Source: Syngnathus acus
Taxonomy: Eukaryota > Chordata > Actinopteri > Syngnathiformes > Syngnathidae
NCBI RefSeq assembly: GCF_901709675.1
Contig: NC_051096.1
Span: 3,561,001 to 3,625,000 of the forward strand
DNA: 64,000 bases
Direction: 5' to 3'
The stretch's first letter is position 1, and each line of letters starts with the position of its first letter. Below the pieces are notes generated by a model. That model searched no databases. It had not been told where the DNA came from and was given only the letters and a program-made list of their open reading frames with translations. The position numbers and the translations under genes were made by a program. Shown here piece by piece: positions 53,501 through 64,000 of this stretch.

Positions 53501-56473
53501 GGTCCCACTCGCCGTTGGGCATGTAGCCCGAGACGTCGGCGTCGTTCATCTGGAGGTCCAACAGCCAGCCGTCGTACGTCCACGAGCCGAACTTGAGGAC
53601 GCATTTTTGGATGTCGAAGGGGAACCAGCGCACGTCCACGTTGCACGTGCTCATGAAGATGCCTGCCAGGACACGTGATTGGCACGTAACTGTTTTCTTT
53701 CATACTTTTCATTTTAAAAAAGCAAAATAAATACTAGTACTACTGCAATGGCGTGTTGATGTCTCTAGGTGGCAGCAGAGCAGAAAAAAAACCAAAGCAG
53801 CAAATAGGTGAGTTTTTTCCATTGCACAACAATCAGGTGTTCCTAATGAAGTGTCCAGCCAGGGAATCATAGAATGTGCGCCAGCGCCTTCTTGGCAGCC
53901 TGCCTCTCCTCTCCTCTTGCAGATATCCATCTTGTAACCTTGGGGCGACACTTACAAACAAGAGTCTCTCTCTTTTGCGCTAGCTCGACATAGTCCCAAA
54001 ATAAAAGTCCGTCATTTTAAGGAGTCTCTTTTTCACCAACGTGACATTTCGAGGCCCCGAGCTCGCAAATTTTCCATATTTTCAGATCGAGTGATCTTTG
54101 CTGTGTAAATATTCTTCTTTTTTATTTGCATTTTTAAAATAATATTGTAGGTTAGTCAACTTCGCAAATATTTGCAAAATGATCCTTTCTTGTGCATTTC
54201 TTGTTAATTAACTTGACTGCAAATAATTATTTGTCTCTGATCCCAATCCCATCGGTGAGGTATTTACACGCCGCAGTGTTCTATTAATAAACATGGCAGA
54301 GAACGCACCGTGACGGCGAGGTTCAACAGGAAGTCTATGCAGCCTTTTTGGAGGCATATGTCAACGGCGTGAAATATTAACCTTGGCTTCGCGGGCAAAG
54401 GCAGGGACCCGTGCGGAATGCTGAACGACGAGCCGACTGAGCGATAGCGGCACGAGAAGAAAGGCGGGTTCGCCCGACCGCGTCCGAACGAATTCTTCCA
54501 TCAACTTTGTGTCGGGCAATATTAAGAACAATCTTGTATTTTCCAGTGTCTTCGTGACGCTCGAGTGACCCACCTGGAGGCAAATATTCAGCATATCCGC
54601 TGGAGTTGACCAGAACGTTGGTCTTAAAGGTGGAGTCAAAGTCGTCATCTGCGCTGAGGAAGCGTGACGGGGACTGTTAGAACATGTGAGTACGTGCACG
54701 TTTGTGTTTAAAGCTTACCTGTTGTATAGAAGAATATCCGGCGTCCATATTTGGTCGGTGGTGAAGCGAAGGTTTTTCACTCCGGGATGTTCGCTCTGGT
54801 TCCACTGGAGATAGTGGTCGAACCAGCTCTTGACACAAATTATTTTTTATATATGTTACTAATAGATCAATAGATACGACTCATATTTAAAATGAATAAA
54901 TAGGGCAGGGGTGTCAAACTCATTTTTTTTCCACGGGCCGCATTGTAGTCATAGCTTCTTTCAGAGGGCCATTATGGCTGTCAACCCAAATAAATAATAT
55001 TATGTACAGTAAAAGCTACAAAACAAACTGACAAATAACTCGTTTTCAAATCAGACGAGTAAAAACTGGTCAAATATTTTTAAAAAAACAGATATGATTA
55101 AAAGTGAAGACAATTTGCAATTCTAGTAATGACACGAATTTGATGCACAATTTCGTCTTCGCGGGCCACATAAAATGATTTTGTGGGCCGTATCTGGCCC
55201 CCGGGCCTTGAGTTTGACACCTGTGAAATCGGGCTCGACATGCAAAGCGCACCCTCTGGCCACATCATTACGTACACCATCAAATCAGAATACTAAGATG
55301 GTGTACCTAATGTTGCGTCCGGTGAGTCATATGTCCAAGTTGATAAGTACCACAAACCTCTCAGGCGTCCTTACCATCCGCAGCCACATGTTGGAGGTCA
55401 GCACCTGGTTCTTCTCATCCTACCAGATAACGACAGACATTCGATTTCTTTGCAATAATGGCGGCGTCCCACGAGAACGGCCCCACCCACCACGTCCATG
55501 ATCTGGATCAAACTGAGCGAGAAGGTGACGGTGAGCGGGTGCGAGTCGTTGCCGACGGGGCGCTCCATACGGTTGTAGTCCTTCAGCAGGCTCTTCAGCA
55601 GGTTTCTCTGGTGAGGACCCCCTGAAGACACTGGAGTGACATTTGATATTTTAATTATGTATTTTTAAAAATGCTGATTTTTTTGGGGTAAGAAATGTCA
55701 AGTCACATGGTACAGTCATACTTCGACTATCAATAAAAAAAAAAATCAATTAACCGATCTATTTCCGTGCTCATTTATTACGTTTATCGACCAAGCCACC
55801 GGCGCTCGATAAAGCTGCGATTGTGCGACAAAGACGGAAGACTCACGGGAAACACAGCAGTCCGCTCAGTAAACAAAGTCCAATTAGCGTCCTATTGACG
55901 CTAATGAACCTGCAATGAACTTACTCTCAAATTAGCTTTTTGTTACCCCGTCTATGGCTAATTGCAATGTGTGTTAGCTTTGAGCTAGCAGAAGGTGTAG
56001 TTTCATATTTTAAATACACAACCTAAAATTGTCTTCGTTTTACAACCAGAATTTGAAGCCTCTGTGTGATTTGGTCTATTTATACATTATTTTAATTTTT
56101 AATCAGAATCTCTTTGTGGTCTCCCTTGGCGCCACTTGACGCCGACAGCAAACGCACGAGCGAGAGGCTGTCAAGTTTGTACGTTTCAGCCGCGCGCGCA
56201 CACAAACACGAAGGATGCAGCAAGTCGAAAGCGTGTGCGATTCGTATGTGCGATTGCATTGATCCGTGCACCCCCCCCCCACACACACACACACACACAC
56301 TTTCTGAGTCACACAAGATGACATGCAAGAGCAAACAGGTGACCCATCACATCCTGTACTTTTCCCTCTTCATCTTTTTTTTTTTTAACAGTTTGAATCC
56401 AAAATACCGTAAGGAGCTCACCCTGGATCAACGCCAAGATCCCCGAGAGGAGCAAAGCCGCCGAGCGCCACAT
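50589..56473 (-). CDS. Neuronal nicotinic acetylcholine receptor subunit, alpha7-like
   Basis: Ten exons, as in CHRNA7, join in frame to 550 aa: 56473-56422, 55621-55491, 55419-55375, 54828-54719, 54653-54574, 53662-53495, 53418-53224, 52363-52277, 51797-51688, 51263-50589. A signal peptide ([18 protein letters not shown]) leads the ligand-binding domain. Acetylcholine-site residues are all present: the loop D Trp in [10 protein letters not shown], the loop A Tyr in [10 protein letters not shown], the loop B Trp in GSWTYDGW, and [11 protein letters not shown] with the vicinal Cys208-Cys209 that define an alpha subunit. M1-M3 follow. M2 and its flank ([20 protein letters not shown]) equal alpha7, implying a calcium-permeable cation pore. 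Exon 10 holds the long cytoplasmic loop and M4, ending [14 protein letters not shown]. Among alpha7, alpha8 and the fish alpha11 group the paralogue cannot be fixed by eye, so no symbol is given. Confidence 0.95.
54906..55225. mobile_element. hAT-type nonautonomous DNA transposon (320 bp)
   Basis: The ends are CAGGGGTGTCAAACTC and, inverted, CACAGGTGTCAAACTC. Flanking 8-mers AAATAGGG and AAATCGGG match at 7 of 8 positions, the 8-bp target duplication expected of hAT elements. Internal GGGCCGCATTGTAGTCAT and GGGCCGTATCTGGCCCCCGG are typical of this fish family. It lies in intron 3 of the nicotinic receptor gene and codes for nothing. Confidence 0.85.
56281..56300. repeat. (CA)n microsatellite
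   Basis: Twenty bp of perfect AC repeat after a C run, in intron 1 of the nicotinic receptor gene. Confidence 0.9.
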
Positions 56474-56479
56474 CCTGAT

Positions 56480-59080
56480 CGACGAGGAGGAGAAAGAAGA
56501 AGAGTGGCAGCAGACAGACAGGCAAGGCAGAAATGAGGAGGAGGAGGTGGAGGAAGCTGCAGCAAAGCCAAGGATGGAGCAGATGCCGGAGGAGAGAGAG
56601 AGAGAGACTAAGAGGAAGAGGTGGGACTAAAATGGAGAGCACAGTGTAAAAAAGAAAAAAGCGATCGACAGTGGGGGCAAAGGGGTTGAAGATGAAGGAG
56701 GGGGTCATGTTTAATGGGGCTGACTCTGCAAGATGACCTTATTAAACACAACACCATGACACGAGAACAAGGCTGAAGGTCGGAGTGAACACCAAACAAA
56801 AATAGACAAAATAGCCTTTTGTAGTAGCGCTACTCACTCCTGATTTCACGTCGACGGGCAAAAGCCAATTATCATCAAACTTTGTCACCATATCTGCATT
56901 TTTTAACCGGATTGCCAGAATGCTGATGCAAGGACCGAGAAGCTGATGAATGCCGAGCGGGAGGGAAGGAGGGAGCGAGAATCAGGTTAAGGAAAGAGTT
57001 GGATTGTATAATGGATGACCCTATTACCGGGAGTCTACGCTTAGCCCCCTCTGACCTATTTGGGGCCCCCTTTTGTCACGCTTCGCAGCCAGGCAAGGTG
57101 GGCCTCAAGATGGACAACATCCGTCAGACTTGGATGTCATTTTCCAAAGTGGGAGTCGAGGGTGGGGGAATAACTCGTTTGGGAAAACTCACCCATCCTT
57201 CATTGGGATTACGAAGAATTGACACTCGGGCTCCTTCCGGTGGTTTGTTTTGTTACTGCATCCTGGCCAATTAGAAATTCCTAAATTCCATCTCAAATAT
57301 ATTCATCGCATCCTTCCACGTTTTTAATCAGCTAAGGGTGTTTAAGTCATTCGGGACACATCTCGTTTAAATTGTTTTCTCGTTATGATTACTGCAGAAA
57401 ATGAAGTCGGGGGGATGCTAATCCTTTTCGTTGAACATCTGTAGCAATTAGCGGCCGTGAGCATCTCAATTTAATTTCATTTAGCCCTGGATGCCAACGG
57501 GGTGATGCAATAATAACAGAGGAGACTAAATGAAAATTGGCAACACACACACAAGAATAGACATGCTAAGGCTTTTTGAGCACGACTTGGCAGCACATTT
57601 GAATTGACAGATGCAAGATGTTTGGAATAAGACTAACATCTGGCGGGACACTTCATTAGGTACGCTAATCCCATAAGAGTCATGGCAAAAAAAATAAGAA
57701 TATGCTGTAAATTGTTGTTTAAAAAAAAAAAAAAATCCCCCGTGGCTGTTTGCTGATTAAGATAAATCAAGATCAAACTTTTCAGAATATTTGATTTTTG
57801 GTCCCATCCCAAAGTTGTTGATTTGGACTCTTCTTGTTATGGGCTCCTCTCGCTCCCCCTCCCACCTCTTAATACACGTCTCCTTCCGATTAGATAATAC
57901 CATTCTTTATCCCGCTGCTACCCGGATCCAGACGACACCCCCCTTATTCGTCGTATCCATTTGCAGCAACCCATATTATCTGTAGATCCATCTGTCAAGC
58001 GGATTTGGATAAATGTGAGATGTCATTGTTCTGACTTTCTGGCTTAATATTCCACCTGTCACCTAAGGGCTGACATATTTGATATTTCATAAGATCATAA
58101 GTATTGGACCTCTCTTGATTAAACTGTAATCTGCCTAGTGGCCTCTTGAGACTTTTATTTTGTAGGTCTCCTCATCGCACACGTGCTGACCAAATTTGAT
58201 GTTAAGTCCAACTTTTTCCAAAACTTGACTATGATCAAATAATCTGTCGCTTAAAATTGAGTTTGCTAAATGGTGACGCGATAATTATTGGAGGAAAGCT
58301 GATTGTTTGCAACATCTGCAAGTTGAGTCTGCGCCATCACTAAGCCCGGCTTTGAGGAAGACGTCCGGATGGCGGGACGGCGGCCAGGGACATGACATGG
58401 ATATAAGTATGGTCAGTGATCACATGTCATATGCCTACACAAGAGGCTCATAACCTCATCAGGAATGTGGGCGGAGCTCCGACAGGCTGCTAGTGGGTGG
58501 ACAGGTTTGTTCGGAGGGAGCGTGACCATTGTTATTGGATTTGATGATGTGATTGCATCACACCACTCCTGTACGTTCATCATATCAAGTGTACATATAT
58601 TAATCTTTTTTTTTTTTTTTTTTTTTTTAAAAGGAAAGACGTGCAACAGGACAGATTTTTTATTATTATTCCACAGACAGCAGGATTTTTCCAAATCTCA
58701 AGAAATAGCAAATTCAGAGCTTGTTTTATAAAAGGTAAGGTATTTATAAATTCATTGTGTTGCCTGTGGTGCTTTTAGACTGACAAACTGGATACCAAAT
58801 AATATTTTACAACTTTGGGAAGTTTCAGCCTTTTATTGAAAACAAAAAGGATTTTTCCAAAAATTATTTTTCAGAAAACAACAATTTTTTGTAAGGCAGC
58901 CAACAGCTACCCAAAATATATTTTATTTTTTAGTTTATTCCATAGCAATAATTTCATTTAATGATTTTTAGGGCAGAATTCTATGTCCAAATTTGATCAA
59001 TTGTTAAAAAAAAAAAATGTTGGGGAGGGGGGTTGAATAATGTTGGGAGATACTTTTTTGTAACATATCCTCTCTCTCCT
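56480..59080. other. Divergent intergenic interval, nAChR to SK channel
   Basis: Head-to-head spacer between the nicotinic receptor gene (minus) and the SK channel gene (plus). No coding exon was recognised. A purine-rich GAGGAG stretch lies near 56490-56630. An acceptor (CCTTCCAG ending at 59085) just before the SK channel ATG suggests that at least one upstream exon, probably noncoding, lies in this interval; it was not located. Confidence 0.5.
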
Positions 59081-59103
59081 TCCAGTTGAGCCCATCCGTC
59101 ACC

Positions 59104-61913
59104 ATGGAGCGCTCCTCCACCTCCATGGTCAACATTTCCCTGGTGGACGAATGCGAGGTGGAGGAGCAGCGTTCGCTGCTGCCTCCCGCCAGAACACTCT
59201 CTCCCCGCCGGGCCTGCCCTCCCCAGTGCGGAATCTGCCCGGCCGTTCAGAGGTGCGCGGATCGCACGGTGTGGCTGGACCGGACCCAAGCCATGGCCAC
59301 CATGCCTTTATACAACGGCTACCGGTGCACCCGAGCCCCGCCGTGCTCCCCCAGGAGGGCCGACAAAGTCAAATGCAAGGAGAAGAAACGTCAGAGGAAG
59401 GAGCATAAAGCCAAGGCTTCTGGAGCTTCCAGAATCCAGGTCTGCACTTTAAATGACAGGTCCCCCTTCAAAACCTCCGCCAGGCCCTCGGTCCAAAGCC
59501 TCCAGTGGCAGGAGATGAGCCAGAGCCTCCCGGAGATCATCGTCACCAGCAGAGACGACGAGCCGCCCCAGGAATCGCCCCCGAGCCAGGATCGGGGTCC
59601 TCTACCGGGGGCGCCCTGCAATTCCGACCCCAAACACAAAACGGAGTCCAAGGATGACCACTACTGGAAGACGCACAGCATCGGGTGGCGGCTGCTGCGT
59701 AGGAGGGCGCTCTTCCTCCGCAGGCAGCGGCTTAACGACTGCGCTCTGGCCGTGGGGACTTTTGGCGTGTTCATGATGGTCATGGAAACGGAACTCTCTT
59801 GGAGTGTCTACAGCAAGGTCCGGCACACGAATCAACGGGTTTCCTGTGTATGAATGATTAGAATCCATTCAACTCTAGTCATCAGATTTTGTATTATTAA
59901 AAAACAAAGAAGGCGGGGCCAGATCTGGTGAGTGACGTGGGTGTCAGCGAACGTTTGATATGTCTACATAGACATGGGACCTGCATGAAAAGGGCAATGT
60001 CCATAAAATCATGTTCATTACATCCTGCAAGTGGATTAGTCCACCGTAAGATTAGAAGATTATGTAGGATCTCCATAGATTGAGCTTTGTCATGACCTGT
60101 GTGTATATGTGTGCCACCCACAGAGCTCCATCTACTCACTCACACTCAAATCCATCATCACCCTTTCCACCATCCTTCTGCTGGGCCTCATCATAGCGTA
60201 CCACTGCTGCGAGGTGCAGGTAACCCGACACGGGGGACATTTTTCATTGCCGTATCTGAAAGCTTCATCAGGGATAGTCTGATAAATCTGGCCGTCGTAG
60301 CTCTACGTCCACGACAGCAGCGCGGAGGACTGGCGCATCGCCATGACGACGGAGCGCCTGACCCTGATCGCCCTGGAGCTGGCGGCGGCGGCGATCCATC
60401 CGTACCCGGTGGGCCTGGTGGCCTACATCACACAGCAGAAGGCGCAGACGGCGCTGTCCGAGACGGAGCTGGAGATCGTGCTGGCGCTGCCAATGTTCCT
60501 CAGGCTTTACCTGCTAGGCCGCGCCATGATGCTACACAGCAGGCTCTTCACCGATACGGCGTCACGTAGCATCGGGGCGCTCAATAAGGTATCGCTTTGC
60601 AGTCGTACAATTAAGCATAGTGTGGTGCTGCTGTTTTGGCCAGCAACCAAAGTCACCTCTCCTGTAATCCCGTCAAATTGTAAATGCGGCTGAAGGAAAT
60701 GACCTCTGTCTAGCTCACCTACAGCCAGATTGAGGGTGGGATGTTACATAATGTTAATCTCGGCAGATCCACTTCAACGCCCGCTTCGTGGGCAAGACCC
60801 TGATGACCACCTACCCCGGCACCGTGCTGATGATCTTCAGCGTCTCGCTGTGGCTCGTGGCGGCCTGGGGGCTGCACGTATGCGAGAGGTCGCTACTCCA
60901 ATAAAAATCTTTTTTGGCCGAATTATGATTGAATTGTTCGAATAAATGTTTTTTTTACAGGCATCACAACTACAGGGACCTAAGCAGCAACTACATGGAG
61001 GCCCTTTGGATGGTGTCAGTCACCTTCCTGTCCATCGGCTATGGAGACGTGGTGCCTCACACCTACTGCGGACGCAGCATCTGCCTCCTCACCGGGATCA
61101 TGGTAAGCAAAAATTTGATTTTTTATTTTTCTCAGACAAATGTTTTAAAACATTCCCTCGCAGGGGGCCGGCTGCACCGTCCTAGTGGTGGCGGTGGTCG
61201 CCAGGAAGCTGGAGCTAACGCGGGCTGAGAAGCACGTGCACAACTTCATGATTGACTCGCACATCTCCAAAAGGGTTTGCTAACCGTTAACACGTCTCAT
61301 TCGATTCCGTAGAGTGAATATTGTTTTGGGTGCAGATGAAGAACGCGGCGGCAAACGTGCTGAGGGAGACTTGGTTCATCTACAAGCACACCAAGCTCTC
61401 CAGGGAGAAAGATCACACCATGGTCCGAATGCACCAACGCAAACTGATGCTCGCCATCCACCAGTAAGTGTCCATGTCATCATTTGACTAGATAGAAAAA
61501 GTCGGTATAACCATGTATGCACTGTCCAGGCTCCGGCGCGTCAAGATGGACAAGCGAATCTTAGCAGACCAGGGAAGCACACTGGTGGACCTCTGCAAGG
61601 TGAGAGAGGCAAGTGCACTAACCGCTGAGCGAATCTCCAGCCGATTGCCAACGCACCGTTCTTGTGACCTGTGTCTCCTCTGGGACCCTCGCAGTTACAA
61701 ACGGCGCTGTTCGACGTGCTGGTCGAGGTGCAGGGCTGCCGGGCCGAGCTGGACACGCACGTCCACGGCCTGGAGAAACACGTGGAGGAGCTGCGCGAGG
61801 GCTTCCGAGGCCTCATGCCGCTGCTGACCAGTACCTTGTCCACGCAGAATTCATCCATACGCCACCTACTGCGTGAGAGGGAGAAGACTGCCGGAAGGAA
61901 TGAGGCGAGGTAG
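59104..61913 (+). CDS. kcnn3: Small-conductance calcium-activated potassium channel (SK)
   Basis: Nine exons join in frame to 629 aa: 59104-59817, 60124-60219, 60301-60588, 60767-60888, 60961-61102, 61164-61274, 61336-61463, 61530-61599, 61695-61913. SK channels are voltage-independent, opened by calcium acting through bound calmodulin, and produce the neuronal afterhyperpolarisation. A long basic, Ser/Pro-rich N-terminus precedes S1 (about 214-235). The pore carries [16 protein letters not shown] with GYGD at 433-436. S6 ([18 protein letters not shown]) leads into the calmodulin-binding domain ([49 protein letters not shown]) and a short coiled coil. ACCATGG at 59104 is a strong start, though an upstream coding exon is possible. 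The kcnn3 symbol rests on synteny with a pbxip1-like gene; kcnn1 or kcnn2 are not excluded. The N-terminus lacks the poly-Gln of human KCNN3, and the S3-S4 region is unusual. Confidence 0.88.
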
Positions 61914-62170
61914 AATGAAAAGTGGGTGTCTGGCACCCTCTAGTGGAAGAGCGGGGACATGCTGCTCGTGTAGTGAAATAATAGTGGACTTGAACCAAAA
62001 CTTTTCTGGAAACGTTTATGTTCTAAAAATGTTTTCCTGGACACATTATTGGTGGTGGTCAATTGTGCCATTAAATTCAAGTTTCACCATATTTGTGTTT
62101 TGTTTCTTTGTGTGACTTAAGAGGTGAAGCTGGACGATTAACATGATGCAATAAATGAGCAACTGCACGG
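61914..62170 (+). other. kcnn3: SK channel 3' UTR and poly(A) signal
   Basis: AATAAA at 62150-62155 lies about 236 nt after the stop codon. A CTCF-like core on the minus strand (CCACTAGAGGGTG, 61934-61946) falls inside the UTR. Confidence 0.6.
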
Positions 62171-63113
62171 TAAGTCCCGTGTCAAAAATAGCGGAGCGGA
62201 CGTGTCCTTGAGCAGTTGGTCCACGTCTTCCTATCTCGTGTATAAATACATGTGCTCACTCATATTTTCGCTTTACGTTTGTATGGGGAGCATCTTTAAG
62301 TCGCCATCACCTGTCAGCCTTCAATCAACGTCAAGATGTCGCTTCACTTGCACTTTTGATTCACATTTCTAATTGGTGGAATGCACCCAAAGTATGCGGC
62401 TTGGATGAAATACGATTGGATGACGAATGTAATTGTGCTCATTGGTGGATCGCTCGCTCACGTGAGTCTATCTCGAATTCTGATTGGTGGAGAGGCTTCT
62501 TGGGCTGACGTGACGCAGATCAGAATTCCCGAAGTTCCCAAGTTCGAGGGGACGATCGGAGGATAATAAGTGGATAATCGGGACTGGAAATTATTGCCGA
62601 GCGACGCAGGGTGAATATGCCGTGCCGTGTGTTTGCATAATCATGGCATCGCACGTGTTTGTGGCCCGTGATTAGCCCTGCGTGAAGGCGGAAGTGGTTT
62701 TCCATCCTTTGTTTACCATCACGAGAACGTCGAACGTGTTCCCTTTACTTTTAAATTCATCCTTATGCACGTCCAAATGCAAAAATTAAATTCCTCTATT
62801 CGCCTTGACGTAGGGGGGGAAAAACGTGACCTCAATGCCGCGATTGTCAATTTTTGGCCTAATTTCTCCGTCACTCACGTCAAAATTCGCATATAAGAGG
62901 GAATTTGTCATTCAAAGGATGCGATGTTACTAGAATAGGAGCTAACGCGTCATCACCTAACCCGTATTACGCTTTAATCCCGTCTTTATTACGTGCGTGT
63001 GCACGTATCAAGGCTATTATCGTCCGTATAATCAGCGGCCATGGTTGCACACTAATGTACACCTCTGGTGAAGTTTTAATTTGCAAGATTTGAACAAGTG
63101 GTGTCTTCTGCAG
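62171..63113. other. Intergenic DNA and probable promoter of the last gene
   Basis: No exon of PMVK, which lies between KCNN3 and PBXIP1 in human, was seen. CATATAAGAGGG near 62889-62900 is a TATA-like site that could serve the last gene, whose exon begins at 63114 behind TTCTGCAG. Confidence 0.45.
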
Positions 63114-63170
63114 GAATCTACGAAAAGGTGAAAATAGCGTTCCCTGTGCTGTGCCAAGAGGCGCCTCAAG

Positions 63171-64000
63171 ATGGCAATGTCGGACCACAGCAGCAGCACT
63201 GGCAGTAGCGGCTCGTCCACCAACAGTTGGACGCTCCTTTCCCCAGAGGTAAGGCCCCATTGCTGGAACTTCTCCAGACAAGCCAAATACTCAAAGGTCA
63301 AAGGTAATGTAGGTGTGTTGTCCAATTTTAGACCCGCTTTATAGAGTGGCCGATTTGAAAGGCAGGACTATTTGTCGTATGGTGTACCACAGGGTTGATT
63401 TCTGGGTCCCCTCCTGTTTTCATGGTCTTTGCTACATCAAGGTTCCATCTTTAGCAAAACACAATTTGTCGGAGGAGTTTATTTCTATTTTTGTTTATTC
63501 TTCCACAGGAAGTAGCAGCGGACAACGCAGGGGCGCTGGATGATGGCACGGAGAGCCTGGGCGACGCCCCCAGCCTGTCAGAAGACATGGCGACAGGTAC
63601 GCAAAGTCAAGATAAGGTTGTGGTCGTGATGTTGCAAAAAGATCTTGTGTTATTCCAGTTGTAGCTGGGGAGATCAAGCCCAGTGACATTCCAGTGGAGT
63701 GTGTCTTATCAGAAGAAGGCCACCAGGTTGGTATGCGACCTGCACAGTCATTATGTCAAATTGACTTGCATATTTTAAAGCAATGATAGATAATTACACA
63801 CACATACTTCTTGCCAGGTGTGTCAAGAGACCGACCCAGAGACCGGTGACGGTCCCGTCCTTTGCTGTTCTCTCCAGCCTGACCAGCTCGTGGCGGTCGA
63901 CCCGGAAACCCAGGCCCCTGTCATTCATGACATCGTGACCAGCTCGCCCAGCGACAACGAGCATCTGGGCGTGGCCTTCGTCTCCAGCATCGATTTCGGG
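63171..64000 (+). CDS. pbxip1: N-terminal part of a PBXIP1/CCPG1-like protein (runs off the window)
   Basis: The window ends inside this gene. Exons read 63171-63248, 63509-63596, 63659-63727 and 63828 onward, in frame with no stop to the end. The product starts MAMSDHSSSTGSSGSSTNSW and continues as acidic, disordered sequence without a fold. An NSWTLLSPEE motif near residue 20 recalls the conserved Trp motif at the start of PBXIP1 and CCPG1. PBXIP1 is a PBX-homeobox interacting protein that also binds microtubules and estrogen receptor; CCPG1 is an ER-phagy receptor. PBXIP1 is preferred because it lies near KCNN3 in human. The third-to-fourth junction is uncertain: the frame closes only if the acceptor is CAAG ending at 63827 and not the more usual-looking CCAG nine nt earlier. 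A 5' UTR precedes the ATG in the same exon, from 63114. Confidence 0.55.

Overview
This window is nuclear DNA of a ray-finned (teleost) fish. The evidence is vertebrate gene families split into exons by GT-AG introns (several under 100 bp), teleost-style S100 genes, abundant (CA)n and homopolymer tracts, and fish-type DNA transposon remnants. No species can be named from the sequence alone. Nothing bacterial or viral was seen, and no CRISPR, tRNA or rRNA was found.

Layout. 1-10.8 kb: gene-free flank. 11.1-20.1 kb (+): efna1, a GPI-anchored ephrin-A with a 6.9 kb first intron. 23.0-23.7 kb (-): dpm3, an intronless coding exon behind a probable noncoding exon. 24-29.7 kb: gene-free. 29.7-35.5 kb (-): trim46, 12 coding exons, plus two candidate alternative N-terminal mini-exons. 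36.2-37.4 and 38.9-40.2 kb (+): two S100 genes with the same three-exon layout, each behind a TATA box. 40.3-41.3 kb: a nested transposon. 42.2-46.6 kb (+): snx27, 13 exons. 50.5-56.5 kb (-): an alpha7-type nicotinic receptor subunit, 10 exons. 59.1-62.2 kb (+): an SK-type calcium-activated potassium channel, probably kcnn3. 63.1 kb to the end (+): the first coding exons of a gene that is probably pbxip1.

The content corresponds to human 1q21-q22, where EFNA1, DPM3 and TRIM46 are neighbours and KCNN3 lies near PBXIP1. The gene order is rearranged, and an alpha7-type receptor gene sits where mammals have CHRNB2 near KCNN3. There is no operon logic. Several of the genes serve neuronal or membrane biology: axon guidance, axon initial segment, receptor recycling, ligand-gated channel and afterhyperpolarisation channel.

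Exon boundaries were placed by reading splice sites and checking that phases join and that the product matches the known family. Every complete multi-exon model closes in frame. The most useful second-look items are the trim46 alternative N-termini, two GC-AG introns (trim46, snx27), a 74-bp minisatellite just before efna1 exon 2 that shares a core with two distant loci, a LINE-like insertion nested inside a terminal-inverted-repeat element, a divergent SK channel S3-S4 region, and a series of CTCF-like motifs.
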